Origin: Bacteroidales bacterium UBA5219
Lineage (GTDB): Bacteria > Bacteroidota > Bacteroidia > Bacteroidales > ML635J-15
Length of the DNA: 64,000 nucleotides
Direction of reading: 5' to 3'
NCBI GenBank assembly: GCA_002412425.1
Contig: DHVB01000077.1
Span: 62,001 to 126,000, forward strand
Below the pieces are notes generated by a model that did not search any database, was not told where the DNA came from, and was given only the letters and a program-made list of their open reading frames with translations. Position 1 is the first letter of the stretch. Each line of letters begins with the position of its first letter. Made by a program: the position numbers and the translations under genes. Shown piece after piece: positions 54,112 to 62,567 of this stretch.

Positions 54112-54282
54112 ATGGTAAACAACTACATTTATTATTACATTTTTAATTCAGAATTACCAAAACATACCCAAGAAGAATTGATAGACTTCGGTGAAATTGA
54201 TGAAGATAGTGAAATTCTGAATTTGTTACCCGAATTTACTCCTGATGATTCGGTATTGGAAAAAATATTTGAGTTATTGTAA
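54112..54282 (+). CDS. Small acidic protein (56 aa)
   Basis: 56 codons, ATG at 54112 to TAA at 54280-54282. The translation is MVNNYIYYYIFNSELPKHTQ, followed by acidic sequence (EELIDFGEIDEDSEILNLLP) and EFTPDDSVLEKIFELL. A terminator starts 12 bases after the stop, and a near -7 element (TACGTTTT) lies about 20 bases upstream. The C-terminal pattern of a short hydrophobic helix after acidic residues resembles small proteins of Bacteroidota, but I do not recognise a family. The 478-base gap 53890-54367 has nothing else that I could support. Confidence 0.55.
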   Translation: MVNNYIYYYIFNSELPKHTQEELIDFGEIDEDSEILNLLPEFTPDDSVLEKIFELL

Positions 54283-54293
54283 GCTCACAAATT

Positions 54294-54331
54294 AAAAAGC
54301 TGTCTTAACATAAAAACTAAGACAGCTTTTT
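54294..54331. terminator. Strong bidirectional terminator
   Basis: AAAAAGCTGTCTTA (54294-54307) and TAAGACAGCTTTTT (54318-54331) form a 14-base perfect stem with a 10-base loop. It serves the small ORF on the plus strand and hemW on the minus strand. Confidence 0.9.
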
Positions 54332-54367
54332 AATCATTCAATCAAAGTTATAATGTTTCAACATTAT

Positions 54368-55492
54368 TTATTCAACAAATAAATTGATTAAAATATGATT
54401 TGAAACAAACATTCCTTCTTTGGTTAAACTTAAAAATTTTTCTGTATAATTAAACCAATCTTGATTTAATTTAGAAACTTTTGCTTTAAGCCTGCTTAAT
54501 TCAGAATTTCCGAAATGCTGTTGATAGTCTTCTAAATTTAATCCTTTGCTTGTTCTTAAACTCAACATTAAATATTCGTTTATAATATCACTTTCACTTA
54601 GTTTATCATATTCTACGGAAAAATTATTTTTCAATCCTTCTGCAATATAGTTTTGGATATTTGTAGTGTTATAAAATCTTTGCTTTCCATCAAAAGAATG
54701 TGCCGAAGGTCCAAATCCATAATAAATCGACCTATCCCAATACGAAGAATTATGATGAGAAATCTTATTATTTTTAGCAAAATTAGAAATCTCATATTGC
54801 CGAAAATCAAAACTTTGTAATGTATCTATTAAAATTGAGTAATGCTCAAAACTTAAAGAGTCGTCAATTTCAGAAATTTTATTTTCATTTAACAGTCTGT
54901 AAAGCAAAGTCCCCTTTTCTATTTCTAAATGATAAGCAGAAATATGAGTAACCGGGAGTTTACAAATTTCTTTTAAATGATTCTCAAAATTCTCAGACCT
55001 TAATCCATTTATTCCATAAATTACATCAACACTAATATTTTCAAAGCCCAAATTGTAAGCGTCTATAACAGAATTTACCGACCTTTCGACATTGTGTCTT
55101 CGGCGCAGCAACTTTAAAATTTTATCGTCCATGCTTTGCAATCCAATGCTTAACCGATTTATTGGTGTATTTTTCAGATTTTTCAAATATTCCGAACTTA
55201 AATCTTCGGGATTTGCTTCAAAACTAATTTCGCAATTCTTTGTAAACTTATAATATTTATAAAGAACCTCAAAAACATTTTGAATTTCATTATAATTTAA
55301 AATTGATGGTGTACCTCCACCAAAATAAATACTTGAGAACTCAATTTCGTTAATATTCTTTGAATTAGCTTGTAATTCATTTTCTAAGGCTTTGAGAAAA
55401 TCTGTTTTTTGTTTTAATAATGCTATAGAACAAAAGTTACAATATGAACACTTACTTTTACAAAACGGAATATGCAAATAAATGCCTGACAT
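54368..55492 (-). CDS. hemW: Radical SAM protein HemW
   Basis: 374-residue radical SAM protein of the HemN/HemW family; HemW is thought to carry heme rather than oxidise coproporphyrinogen. The cluster motif CKSKCSYCNF has Cys11, Cys15 and Cys18. GGGTPSIL (about 58-65), RLSIGLQSMDD (about 133-143) and the C-terminal helical HemW domain (about 285-374, ending EGMFVSNHILINLF) are present. The short length and lack of the HemN trip-wire region favour HemW. It is transcribed alone, ending at the 54294-54331 terminator. Confidence 0.93.
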   Translation of the reverse strand: MSGIYLHIPFCKSKCSYCNFCSIALLKQKTDFLKALENELQANSKNINEIEFSSIYFGGGTPSILNYNEIQNVFEVLYKYYKFTKNCEISFEANPEDLSSEYLKNLKNTPINRLSIGLQSMDDKILKLLRRRHNVERSVNSVIDAYNLGFENISVDVIYGINGLRSENFENHLKEICKLPVTHISAYHLEIEKGTLLYRLLNENKISEIDDSLSFEHYSILIDTLQSFDFRQYEISNFAKNNKISHHNSSYWDRSIYYGFGPSAHSFDGKQRFYNTTNIQNYIAEGLKNNFSVEYDKLSESDIINEYLMLSLRTSKGLNLEDYQQHFGNSELSRLKAKVSKLNQDWFNYTEKFLSLTKEGMFVSNHILINLFVE

Positions 55493-55521
55493 TTAAGTCT
55501 TAAAATATATTTTGTTATAAT

Positions 55522-56991
55522 TTACTGTTCTTTGTTTTCTACACACTGCTTTTCTTCTTCTTTATTGATATAAAGGTCTATTATAACAAGAGCTGCTACA
55601 AACCCCCAGAAAGGAACTGCGACTTTATCAATATCTAAAAAGTTATTTAAAAAAGCATGTGCTAAATATGTTATAAGCCCTACCAACAAAGACATGCTAA
55701 GTGTTTTTATAAGTTTAGACTTTGCTCTTTGGTAACTTCTAACTCCTGTAACTACAATAATGATGATTAATGCTGTAAAACTTAGCATTCCTAGCAATCC
55801 AGACTCTGATAGTTCTCCTAAATATTCGCTATGGGCATTACCGTAATCTCCAGCATTTGTGCTTACAATAGTTTTTTCGTAAGAAAATTGAAACGGTGCG
55901 TAATTAAATTGATAAGTTCCAGGTCCCCAGCCGAATATAGGTTTTTCTTCAAACATTCTTACTGCACAATTCCAACGATTTATTCTTTCTAAGTTTGACG
56001 CATCTGTAGTTATATTACTTATAGATTTTATATGTTCTGAAAAGTCTGTTGATGAGTCTTGTCTATTTCCAGAAAGCGACATAAAAATTTGCTCTTGTAA
56101 AGCAAAGAACAAACCAAGCATAACAACAGCAACAGTAAGAATATATTTTAGTTTAATTTTTAATTTCAAGATTACATACACGCCTAGACCAACTAACATA
56201 CTTACCCAAGCTGCTCTTGTGTACGAAAAAATTAGTGCTACAATAAAAAGTACTAAAACAACAAAACTCCAGCCTCTAACATATTTTTTTAAATCTTTAG
56301 AAAACACAAATCCTATTAAAACTGGGATAAACATTGCCAACACCGCCCCGTATGATGTATGGTCGTTGTAGAATGGATTCACAATAAAGTTTGCTGTACT
56401 TTGAGTAAAACCTCGTGCAGAATGTTTAATTAATGTATAAATTATAATTATTATAAAAGGGATTATGTACAGCCACAAAAAATTATAAATCTTTTTCTTA
56501 TCTTTTTTAAAAAGTTGAGAAATTAGAAAATAAAAAGGAACTATAAACCACAAGCTAGCAATAAATGCTTTTAACGATACTATAGGCATCGTGCTTGTAA
56601 AAACTGTAACAAATTTCCAGAACAGATAAATATACAAAGCAATAGATACTGGATGTTTTAAAAGTTTTGTGTCAAAATATCTATCTTGCAATTGTTTAAG
56701 AATAAAAATAAACAAAATTCCTACAAATATTGGCTCTGTTGGCAAATCGATATTAAACTCCAATCCTGGTACAAATGTCTTTAAAGGAACAGAAAATGGT
56801 ACTAAAAAAACTGAAAAAAGCAAGACTTTGTCTAAAGCAAAAAACATTGCTAAGAAGACAATTAGTGCTATTGGGAATAAATTAAATAATAAATTTTCTT
56901 CTTTTATAATTATCCAAGAATTGAATATTATAAAAAAAAATGCAATAGTATAAAATGCTATTATCTTATATTTATTTAGAGAAAACCTCAT
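55522..56991 (-). CDS. O-antigen ligase-family membrane protein
   Basis: 489 residues with about ten to twelve membrane helices (IIAFYTIAFFFIIFNSWIII, ALIVFLAMFFALDKVLLFSVFL, WFIVPFYFLISQLF and others). A long periplasmic loop around 300-395 has the Wzy_C-type segment RRINRWNCAVRMFEEKPIFGWGPGTYQ-like (W-GxGPGTYQ at about 345-360) followed by GNAHSEYLGELSESGLLGML, the diagnostic H-S-E-Y-L signature of polymerases/ligases. It joins surface polysaccharide units. It is coupled to the Wzz gene upstream by ATGA overlap (56988-56991). No glycosyltransferase gene is in the window. Confidence 0.9.
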   Translation of the reverse strand: MRFSLNKYKIIAFYTIAFFFIIFNSWIIIKEENLLFNLFPIALIVFLAMFFALDKVLLFSVFLVPFSVPLKTFVPGLEFNIDLPTEPIFVGILFIFILKQLQDRYFDTKLLKHPVSIALYIYLFWKFVTVFTSTMPIVSLKAFIASLWFIVPFYFLISQLFKKDKKKIYNFLWLYIIPFIIIIIYTLIKHSARGFTQSTANFIVNPFYNDHTSYGAVLAMFIPVLIGFVFSKDLKKYVRGWSFVVLVLFIVALIFSYTRAAWVSMLVGLGVYVILKLKIKLKYILTVAVVMLGLFFALQEQIFMSLSGNRQDSSTDFSEHIKSISNITTDASNLERINRWNCAVRMFEEKPIFGWGPGTYQFNYAPFQFSYEKTIVSTNAGDYGNAHSEYLGELSESGLLGMLSFTALIIIIVVTGVRSYQRAKSKLIKTLSMSLLVGLITYLAHAFLNNFLDIDKVAVPFWGFVAALVIIDLYINKEEEKQCVENKEQ

Positions 56992-57917
56992 TTAGTTTTT
57001 TTAGAAGCTTCGATAAATGAAATTATTATAACACCTGCAAAAAATGCTCCTAAAGTTGATAGTAATATAATTACCCATCTTATAGGATATGATTTTTTAT
57101 CAGCTGGAAATGGTTTTGAAATTACATGAGAATATGTTTGTACTTTATTAGCATCTCTTAAGGCATTGTCATATACTTCTTTATTTAATCTATAATCTTT
57201 AAGTGCGTAATAAAACAATGAATCTGTTTTATGAAACTCTGAACCATATTCCCTCCAATTATCTAAAACCTTTCTTGATTCTTCTAAACTACGCCCATTA
57301 GTTATAGCTTCGGTATATTTCTTTACCTGAGCTTCCATGTCTAATAAATTATAATCTGTTCTAAATGTTTTTAAAATTAATCCTAAGCTATCAATTTCTT
57401 TTAATTTTAATTGCATTTGGTTTTTATAAATATTAACAATTTCTCTAGATTTTGAAGCATTTAAGTTTAATACCAAAACATCATAAAATTTAATAATAGA
57501 ATCAACAATATTTGAAGCTATTTGAGGGTCTATATCGCTTGCAGAAATTACAATAGCATCATTTGGCGTTTTTCTTATATTGATATTAGCATCGTAATAT
57601 TTTAAAATTTTCCAATTTGATTTTGGCTGTCCTTTTTCAACTTCGTAGTGTTTGTATAAATCAAATGCTTCAATTATAGCAAATTTTATATCTTCACTTT
57701 TTAAGATTTCCAACATTTGTTCACTTTCCGATTCATCTGATACAGGTATAACATTTGCTGGATAAACTACAGCGCTAGAAGTATATTTAGGTTTTATAAA
57801 CCAAGGCGATGAAAATATTGCACTACAAACAGCTACTATTATAACAAATGATATCAAATGCCACTTCCATTTTATAATCAATGAAAAAATTTTTTTTGTG
57901 TTAAAGTAGTTTTCCAT
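56988..57917 (-). CDS. Wzz-like chain-length determinant protein (second copy)
   Basis: 309 residues from ATG at 57917 (MENYFNTKKIFSL); the frame reaches a TTG at 57935, a less likely start. Helix near the N-terminus (WHLISFVIIVAVCSAIF, about 18-34), a periplasmic coiled-coil domain (about 50-270; MLEILKSEDIKFAIIEAFDLYKHYEVE, VLDNWREYGSEFHK), and a second helix (YPIRWVIILLSTLGAFFAGVIIISF, about 280-304). Wzz proteins set the length of polysaccharide chains. No cytoplasmic kinase domain. Its sequence matches the gene upstream block for block, so it is a tandem paralogue. Confidence 0.85.
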   Translation of the reverse strand: MENYFNTKKIFSLIIKWKWHLISFVIIVAVCSAIFSSPWFIKPKYTSSAVVYPANVIPVSDESESEQMLEILKSEDIKFAIIEAFDLYKHYEVEKGQPKSNWKILKYYDANINIRKTPNDAIVISASDIDPQIASNIVDSIIKFYDVLVLNLNASKSREIVNIYKNQMQLKLKEIDSLGLILKTFRTDYNLLDMEAQVKKYTEAITNGRSLEESRKVLDNWREYGSEFHKTDSLFYYALKDYRLNKEVYDNALRDANKVQTYSHVISKPFPADKKSYPIRWVIILLSTLGAFFAGVIIISFIEASKKTK

Positions 57918-57982
57918 AACTTCGTATTTTGGCAATTCAAATTTACTAATTATTTCGCTTAAATTAAACGAAAAATTAATTT

Positions 57983-58990
57983 TTATTTTTTTTTTATATA
58001 TCTATCAAATAATATAATAATTATAAGCGAAAAAACAAGAGCAGACAAAACAGAAATACTCACAACTAACCAACAAATAGGAAAGTGTTTTTTGTCTGCA
58101 ACTTCTGCTGGACTAACTATATATGTATTTGGTAAATCTTGCTCTAAATCAATTTTAGCTTCTCTATATTTTGCTTCTAATACAGCAAGTTGCTTAATTT
58201 CTTCAAACATTTGCTCTTTTAAGATTGAATGTGTACTTCCATAACTTGCTAAAACATCTAATTTTTTTTCAATTTCAACTTTTGCTCTCTCATTCCCATT
58301 TGCGATTGCTATAGCATGTTGCTCACTATACATTTCTGTCTGAGACTTCACGTCTATAACTCCTAATACACTTAGAGCAGATAGAGAGTCTTCTATATTT
58401 TTTATTTTTTCTTTTTGTGCTATAAATTCTCTTTCAACAATAACAAAAGCTTTATAAGCCCTTTCGCGTTGTATTTTAAAAATTATACTGTCAACTAATG
58501 AAGCTATATCATTTGCAATTAGAGCTGCTGTATCGGCACTAATATCTGAAACTTCAATTTTTATTGACATAAATTGTGTTCTAGAAATATCAATATTAGA
58601 ATTGTAAGCTCTGTATAAACGACTGTTTGCATGCTTTGAGTTAGGATCAATATCATAATGTCTAAACAAGTCATATTTTTCAATAATTCTATTTCTTATT
58701 TCAGACGACATTAAAACCTGCATTAATTGTTCAACCTCTTCTTCTTCACCAAATCTTAGAATATCTTTCTTTTGTTGACTTTCTGTAATAATAGCTTGAG
58801 AAATACTTCCCGAAGAACTAGGAAATAAAATTACTGTAGATTTATATCTAGGCTGAATTATTAGACATACTATAATTGCCATTACCAAAGCAACACCACC
58901 AACTATAAACAATGGAAGTTTATACCTAAAAATTAAGTTTAACAAATTTTTCAAGTCAAAACTGTTATTTTCTTCTGATACCAAATTCAC
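57983..58990 (-). CDS. Wzz-like chain-length determinant protein (first copy)
   Basis: 335 residues starting with GTG at 58990; there is no suitable ATG until far inside. First helix LPLFIVGGVALVMAIIVCLI (about 28-47), periplasmic domain with VEQLMQVLMSSEIRNRIIEKYDLFRHYDID (about 85-114), coiled coil to about 285, second helix CWLVVSISVLSALVFSLIIIILF (about 300-322). Related to the second copy, including the DLFRHYDI and DLYKHYEV blocks. It starts a three-gene operon Wzz-Wzz-ligase, with promoter at 59013-59020. Confidence 0.87.
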   Translation of the reverse strand: MNLVSEENNSFDLKNLLNLIFRYKLPLFIVGGVALVMAIIVCLIIQPRYKSTVILFPSSSGSISQAIITESQQKKDILRFGEEEEVEQLMQVLMSSEIRNRIIEKYDLFRHYDIDPNSKHANSRLYRAYNSNIDISRTQFMSIKIEVSDISADTAALIANDIASLVDSIIFKIQRERAYKAFVIVEREFIAQKEKIKNIEDSLSALSVLGVIDVKSQTEMYSEQHAIAIANGNERAKVEIEKKLDVLASYGSTHSILKEQMFEEIKQLAVLEAKYREAKIDLEQDLPNTYIVSPAEVADKKHFPICWLVVSISVLSALVFSLIIIILFDRYIKKK

Positions 58991-59012
58991 TGACTAAAAT
59001 TATTTTAGTGGA

Positions 59013-59020
59013 CAAAAATA
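59013..59020 (-). promoter_or_regulatory. -7 element, Wzz operon
   Basis: On the minus strand TATTTTTG matches TAnnTTTG, 22 bases before the GTG start. CTAAAAT-T-ATTTTAG, a small palindrome (58994-59008), lies between it and the start, just after the expected transcription start. Confidence 0.5.
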
Positions 59021-59060
59021 TAAAATATTTTAATATAAACAGTATTTTTAGAAATTTTTA

Positions 59061-59417
59061 TTAATAAATTCCCCTACTGTTCATTATCAACACACAATCA
59101 TTTACTACATCTACACCTTTTTCTTTTAATAGTTGTTGAAATTCAGGATTATAAGTACCTGGATTAAAAATTATTCTTCGAGGCGGATTAGCTAATATTG
59201 AATCATAATGTGCTTTTTGATTTTCAGCACCCAAATACATAGCAATAGTATCTATTTTAACATCTTTAGGGTATTCTGACTGAATTGGAAGGTCAAAAAC
59301 ACTTCCTTTTTTTATACTAACTGGTATAACTTCATGTTTGGCTTCTAATAATACTTCAACCGCTTTGTACGAATACCGTCTAGGATTTGTACTTGCTCCT
59401 AAAACTACTGTTATCAT
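59061..59417 (-). CDS. CoA-binding domain protein
   Basis: 118-residue Rossmann-fold protein of the CoA-binding (YccU-like) family. TVVLGASTNPRRYSYKAVEVLLEA (3-26) is the nucleotide-binding loop, followed by GSVFDLPIQSEYP and RIIFNPGTYNPEF (about 80-92). The domain is that of succinyl-CoA ligase alpha subunits, but here alone; ligand and role are not established. It has a promoter at 59434-59441 and precedes the Wzz operon by 70 bases. Confidence 0.88.
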   Translation of the reverse strand: MITVVLGASTNPRRYSYKAVEVLLEAKHEVIPVSIKKGSVFDLPIQSEYPKDVKIDTIAMYLGAENQKAHYDSILANPPRRIIFNPGTYNPEFQQLLKEKGVDVVNDCVLIMNSRGIY

Positions 59418-59433
59418 ATTTTTATATTTTTTA

Positions 59434-59441
59434 CAAAATTA
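59434..59441 (-). promoter_or_regulatory. -7 element, CoA-binding protein gene
   Basis: On the minus strand TAATTTTG matches TAnnTTTG, 16 bases before the start at 59417. Confidence 0.5.
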
Positions 59442-59508
59442 ATATTAAAATTGATTGAAAGTAAAAAAAACGTTTATATTTACCTTTTTATTTTATTATA
59501 AACCTATT

Positions 59509-60831
59509 ATGAAGAAAATTGTTTTTTATTTCGCAATATTTGTTCTACTGAATAACATAAGTTTTTCACAAGAAGTCGGTTTTTTCAAGTCTCAAGTAGT
59601 TTTTGAACCAAAAAATTCTGGATATTTTGTTTTTAGAATTCCATCTTTTATAATAACTAAAAACAACAGTATTTTAGCTTTTGCCGAAGGACGTAAAGGT
59701 GGTGGTGGCGACTGGGACCCTTCCAACGTTGTTTTAAAAACGAGTGCAGATGGCGGAAATACTTGGTCAGATATTAGAGTAATTGCTGAATATGGCAAAT
59801 TTTCGTGTTCCAACATAGTACCAATTATGGATTATTTTGAGAATAAAATTCATTTATTATATGTAGTTGGTTATAATACTGTATATCACACTTTTAGTAC
59901 TGATGAAGGCGAAAACTGGGAAGCACCTATTAATATTACTAAAAACATTGAAGATTTTCGAAGTAAATATAATTGGCGAGTTGTTGCTACAGGACCAGGT
60001 CATGGCACCCAACTAACAAATGGGCGACTAATTGTTCCTGTTTGGTTTGCTGACGCATCGATTTTAGACACTATTTCCTTTATTATCCCACATTATCCGT
60101 CAATAACCTCGGTTTTATATAGCGACGATTTTGGAAAATCTTGGTTAATGGGAGATATAGTTAGCCCAAATTCAGACACTTTGGTTTTCCCAAGTGAAGC
60201 TGTCTGTGTTGAACTACAAGATGGAAGAACCATGTTTAACATGAGAAGTGAATCCATAAATTATAGAAGAATAGTTTCTTACAGCTATGATGGAGTTGCA
60301 AACTGGCAAAAGCCTTATTATTCCGACAACTTTTTTGAACCGATTTGTCATGCTTCTATGATTAGATATTCAATACAACCATATCAAAGTAAAAACAGAA
60401 TTTTATTTGCAAACCCTGATAGCAGAATGTCGCCATGGAAACTAGGAAGAGCAACTACAATAAATGCTGGACCAAAAAGACAAAGAGTTAATCTTACTTT
60501 AAGAATTAGTTATGACGAAGGCGTTACATTCCCTATTTACAAAATACTTGACGAAGGAAGATCTGGGTATTCAGATTTAGCAGTTGATGAAACAGGCATT
60601 ATTCATTGCCTTTATGAGAAAGGTTCTAAGAACAACAATCATTTTCTTCCCGAAAACATCAGTATGTTAAGCTTTGATTTGAATTGGGCAACAAACGGAC
60701 AAGATCATTTATCTCCTGATGACATGCCGCTAAATAGCAATATGATTTGTGCTGCCGAAAAATACAATAATAAAGACCAAGTTAAAAAGAAAAAATTTTT
60801 CTTTAAAAGAAAAGCTCAGAAAAGCTGCTAG
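59509..60831 (+). CDS. Exported sialidase, GH33 type
   Basis: 440 residues from ATG at 59509 (MKKIVFYFAIFVLLNNISFS, a signal peptide); a TTG-started frame 54 bases upstream is unlikely. Exo-sialidase features are visible: FRIP at about 40-43 (first Arg of the triad), AEGRKGGGGDWD, Asp boxes SADGGNTW, STDEGENW and SDDFGKSW, MRSES with the second Arg region, and the catalytic Tyr region GYSDLAVDETGIIHCLYEKG. It should release sialic acid from glycans. There is no T9SS sorting domain; the tail is basic (KKKKFFFKRKAQKSC), so it is probably periplasmic. Its stop overlaps the anti-sigma gene's stop in CTAG. Confidence 0.92.
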   Translation: MKKIVFYFAIFVLLNNISFSQEVGFFKSQVVFEPKNSGYFVFRIPSFIITKNNSILAFAEGRKGGGGDWDPSNVVLKTSADGGNTWSDIRVIAEYGKFSCSNIVPIMDYFENKIHLLYVVGYNTVYHTFSTDEGENWEAPINITKNIEDFRSKYNWRVVATGPGHGTQLTNGRLIVPVWFADASILDTISFIIPHYPSITSVLYSDDFGKSWLMGDIVSPNSDTLVFPSEAVCVELQDGRTMFNMRSESINYRRIVSYSYDGVANWQKPYYSDNFFEPICHASMIRYSIQPYQSKNRILFANPDSRMSPWKLGRATTINAGPKRQRVNLTLRISYDEGVTFPIYKILDEGRSGYSDLAVDETGIIHCLYEKGSKNNNHFLPENISMLSFDLNWATNGQDHLSPDDMPLNSNMICAAEKYNNKDQVKKKKFFFKRKAQKSC

Positions 60832-61931
60832 TCTTTTAAGCTAAACTCAATGTCTAAGGTATAAATAAAATTTACTTTTTGGGAATTGAGTGTTGCTGGT
60901 TCCCACTTAGGCATTTTGTTTATTAATTTTATTGCTTCATTATTAAAATAGGTATCCTCGCTATTTAATATTTTTGGCATCATGCAATTTCCTAAACTGT
61001 CTATTATAAACTCAACGCTTACAATAGTTTCAATTGAATCATTCATATAAATTTGAGGATATACCAAATTGTTCTTAATAAATTCCTCCAAATCTCCTTG
61101 AAAAACTGGCTCTGTTTCAATATTTTCTACATTTTCACAATCAGCAAAATCATAATCTAATTTGCTTTTCTCTCCAAGAGCGACTTTTGGTGCAGTCTTT
61201 TTCTTATTAAAGCTAGCCTTTGGTGCAACATCTTCACATTGAGATAAAGCACTTGCTGATTCTGCTATATCTAAATCTTCTAAAGGCAAAGTAGAAAATT
61301 TATCTTGTGCTACTTCTTCGCAAGCTGTATTTATTGCAATCTCTTCTATTATAACATCATCACTAGGTGAGGAAACAGTTACTTCGTCTTCTACAACCAT
61401 TAATATTTCGTTCTGAACTAAATTAGATTTTGTCTGATTTTTAGCTTTAGCTTTTGGTTCGCTAACAACTTGTGCAATTTGTTCTGCAACTAAGCTATCT
61501 TCACTTTCAACATCTGAAAACATGACAGGACTTTCTGTTTCTTGAACGAGTTCACTTTGTTTTAGTGTTTTTAGTGAATTTATTTTACTAACAATTAAGA
61601 AAACTCCAGAAGCAACAAACAAAATTGCTATCATAGCAACATATTTATAATATGATTGTAAAGATAAGTTTCGTCTTTTTCTGTAAGTGGTTCTAGTGGA
61701 AGAAATTTTACTTATTTCAAGATTTAATTTTTGTTTAACTTTAAAATAATCTTCAGGGTTTTCTAATCTTAAAATTCCTTCTACAAAATCTGCACAAATT
61801 TCACAATTTAGGATATGGTTTTCTACTGCTGTCATTTCCTCATCGTTCAATTCATCATTGACGAATTTAACTAGAATTTCTTCCGAAAAACAATCTGAAT
61901 TATTTAATATGTCATGTTTATTGCCTTTCAT
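60828..61931 (-). CDS. Anti-sigma factor fused to TonB C-terminal domain
   Basis: 367 residues. The N-terminal part is a zinc-type anti-sigma domain with H-x3-C-x2-C (ENHILNCEICADF, about 37-49). One membrane helix follows (YKYVAMIAILFVASGVFLIV, about 93-112). A long periplasmic linker (about 115-275) is rich in Glu, Ser, Val and Lys. The last 90 residues form a TonB C-terminal domain (EFIKNNLVYPQIYM, VSVEFIIDSLGNCMMPKIL, INKMPKWEPAT). So it can hold the sigma factor inside and may contact an outer-membrane partner outside. It overlaps the sigma gene by 14 bases. Confidence 0.85.
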   Translation of the reverse strand: MKGNKHDILNNSDCFSEEILVKFVNDELNDEEMTAVENHILNCEICADFVEGILRLENPEDYFKVKQKLNLEISKISSTRTTYRKRRNLSLQSYYKYVAMIAILFVASGVFLIVSKINSLKTLKQSELVQETESPVMFSDVESEDSLVAEQIAQVVSEPKAKAKNQTKSNLVQNEILMVVEDEVTVSSPSDDVIIEEIAINTACEEVAQDKFSTLPLEDLDIAESASALSQCEDVAPKASFNKKKTAPKVALGEKSKLDYDFADCENVENIETEPVFQGDLEEFIKNNLVYPQIYMNDSIETIVSVEFIIDSLGNCMMPKILNSEDTYFNNEAIKLINKMPKWEPATLNSQKVNFIYTLDIEFSLKD

Positions 61932-62502
61932 TCTTTTCCATGCAAATTTTTAAATTTCTTTTTCCATTTTGCAAAAAACTCTTTACCTCTTTTAAGCTAA
62001 AGCCTGTAATTTGAGCAATTTCAACATATGATTTTGATTGTAAATAAAACAATTCAACACAAAGTTTTTGTTCTTGTTTAATTAAAGAGATGCAGTTTTT
62101 AAGTTTTTCAATTTCTATTTCTTTTTTTTCACTACTTAGATGAAAATCTTCATCTTTTTCCATAAAAATTTTCAAATCATTTGAATAATTTGCAAATAAT
62201 TTTTCTTCTTGCTTCAAATTTCTAAAATATAACAAACAATGATTTCGACATACTGAATGTAACCAAGATTTAAAATTTGAAACTTCGTAGATTAATAATT
62301 TATCGATTAAGTCTCCAAAAATTATTAAAACTGCCTCTTGAGCCAATTCTTTGTTTTTAAAATATTTAAGACAAATAGAAAAGCAAAAACCCGAATATCT
62401 TTTAAATAACTCGCCAACAATTTCTTTGTTTTTCGACTTTTTATATTTTTCAATTAATTCTAAGTCGCTTAATGGAAATATATTGTTTGGCAATTTTTGC
62501 AT
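61918..62502 (-). CDS. ECF-type RNA polymerase sigma factor
   Basis: 194 residues from ATG at 62502; the frame also has a TTG one codon earlier. Region 2 is at about 25-95 (LFKRYSGFCFSICLKYFKNKELAQEAVLIIF, FKSWLHSVCRNHCLLYFRN) and region 4 at about 130-185 (LKQEQKLCVELFYLQSKSYVEIAQITGFSLKEVKSFLQNGKRNL, split around the helix). It is coupled to the anti-sigma/TonB gene, so the two form a signalling pair. A palindrome upstream of its promoter (62539-62555) may be an operator. Confidence 0.88.
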   Translation of the reverse strand: MQKLPNNIFPLSDLELIEKYKKSKNKEIVGELFKRYSGFCFSICLKYFKNKELAQEAVLIIFGDLIDKLLIYEVSNFKSWLHSVCRNHCLLYFRNLKQEEKLFANYSNDLKIFMEKDEDFHLSSEKKEIEIEKLKNCISLIKQEQKLCVELFYLQSKSYVEIAQITGFSLKEVKSFLQNGKRNLKICMEKNERQ

Positions 62503-62524
62503 CAATTCTAAATAGTTCGACTGT

Positions 62525-62555
62525 CAAAAATACATTAAATTGTAAATTTTACAAT
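62525..62555 (-). promoter_or_regulatory. ECF sigma promoter with upstream palindrome
   Basis: On the minus strand TATTTTTG (62525-62532) matches TAnnTTTG, 22 bases before the ATG. ATTGTAAA-T-TTTACAAT (62539-62555) is a perfect palindrome lying seven bases upstream, in the spacer toward the -33 region. Confidence 0.45.
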
Positions 62556-62567
62556 GTAATTTTAAAA

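Noticed and set aside
59455..59508. Upstream extension of the sialidase ORF
   Set aside because: It begins with TTG and adds a non-signal stretch; the ATG at 59509 gives a normal signal peptide.
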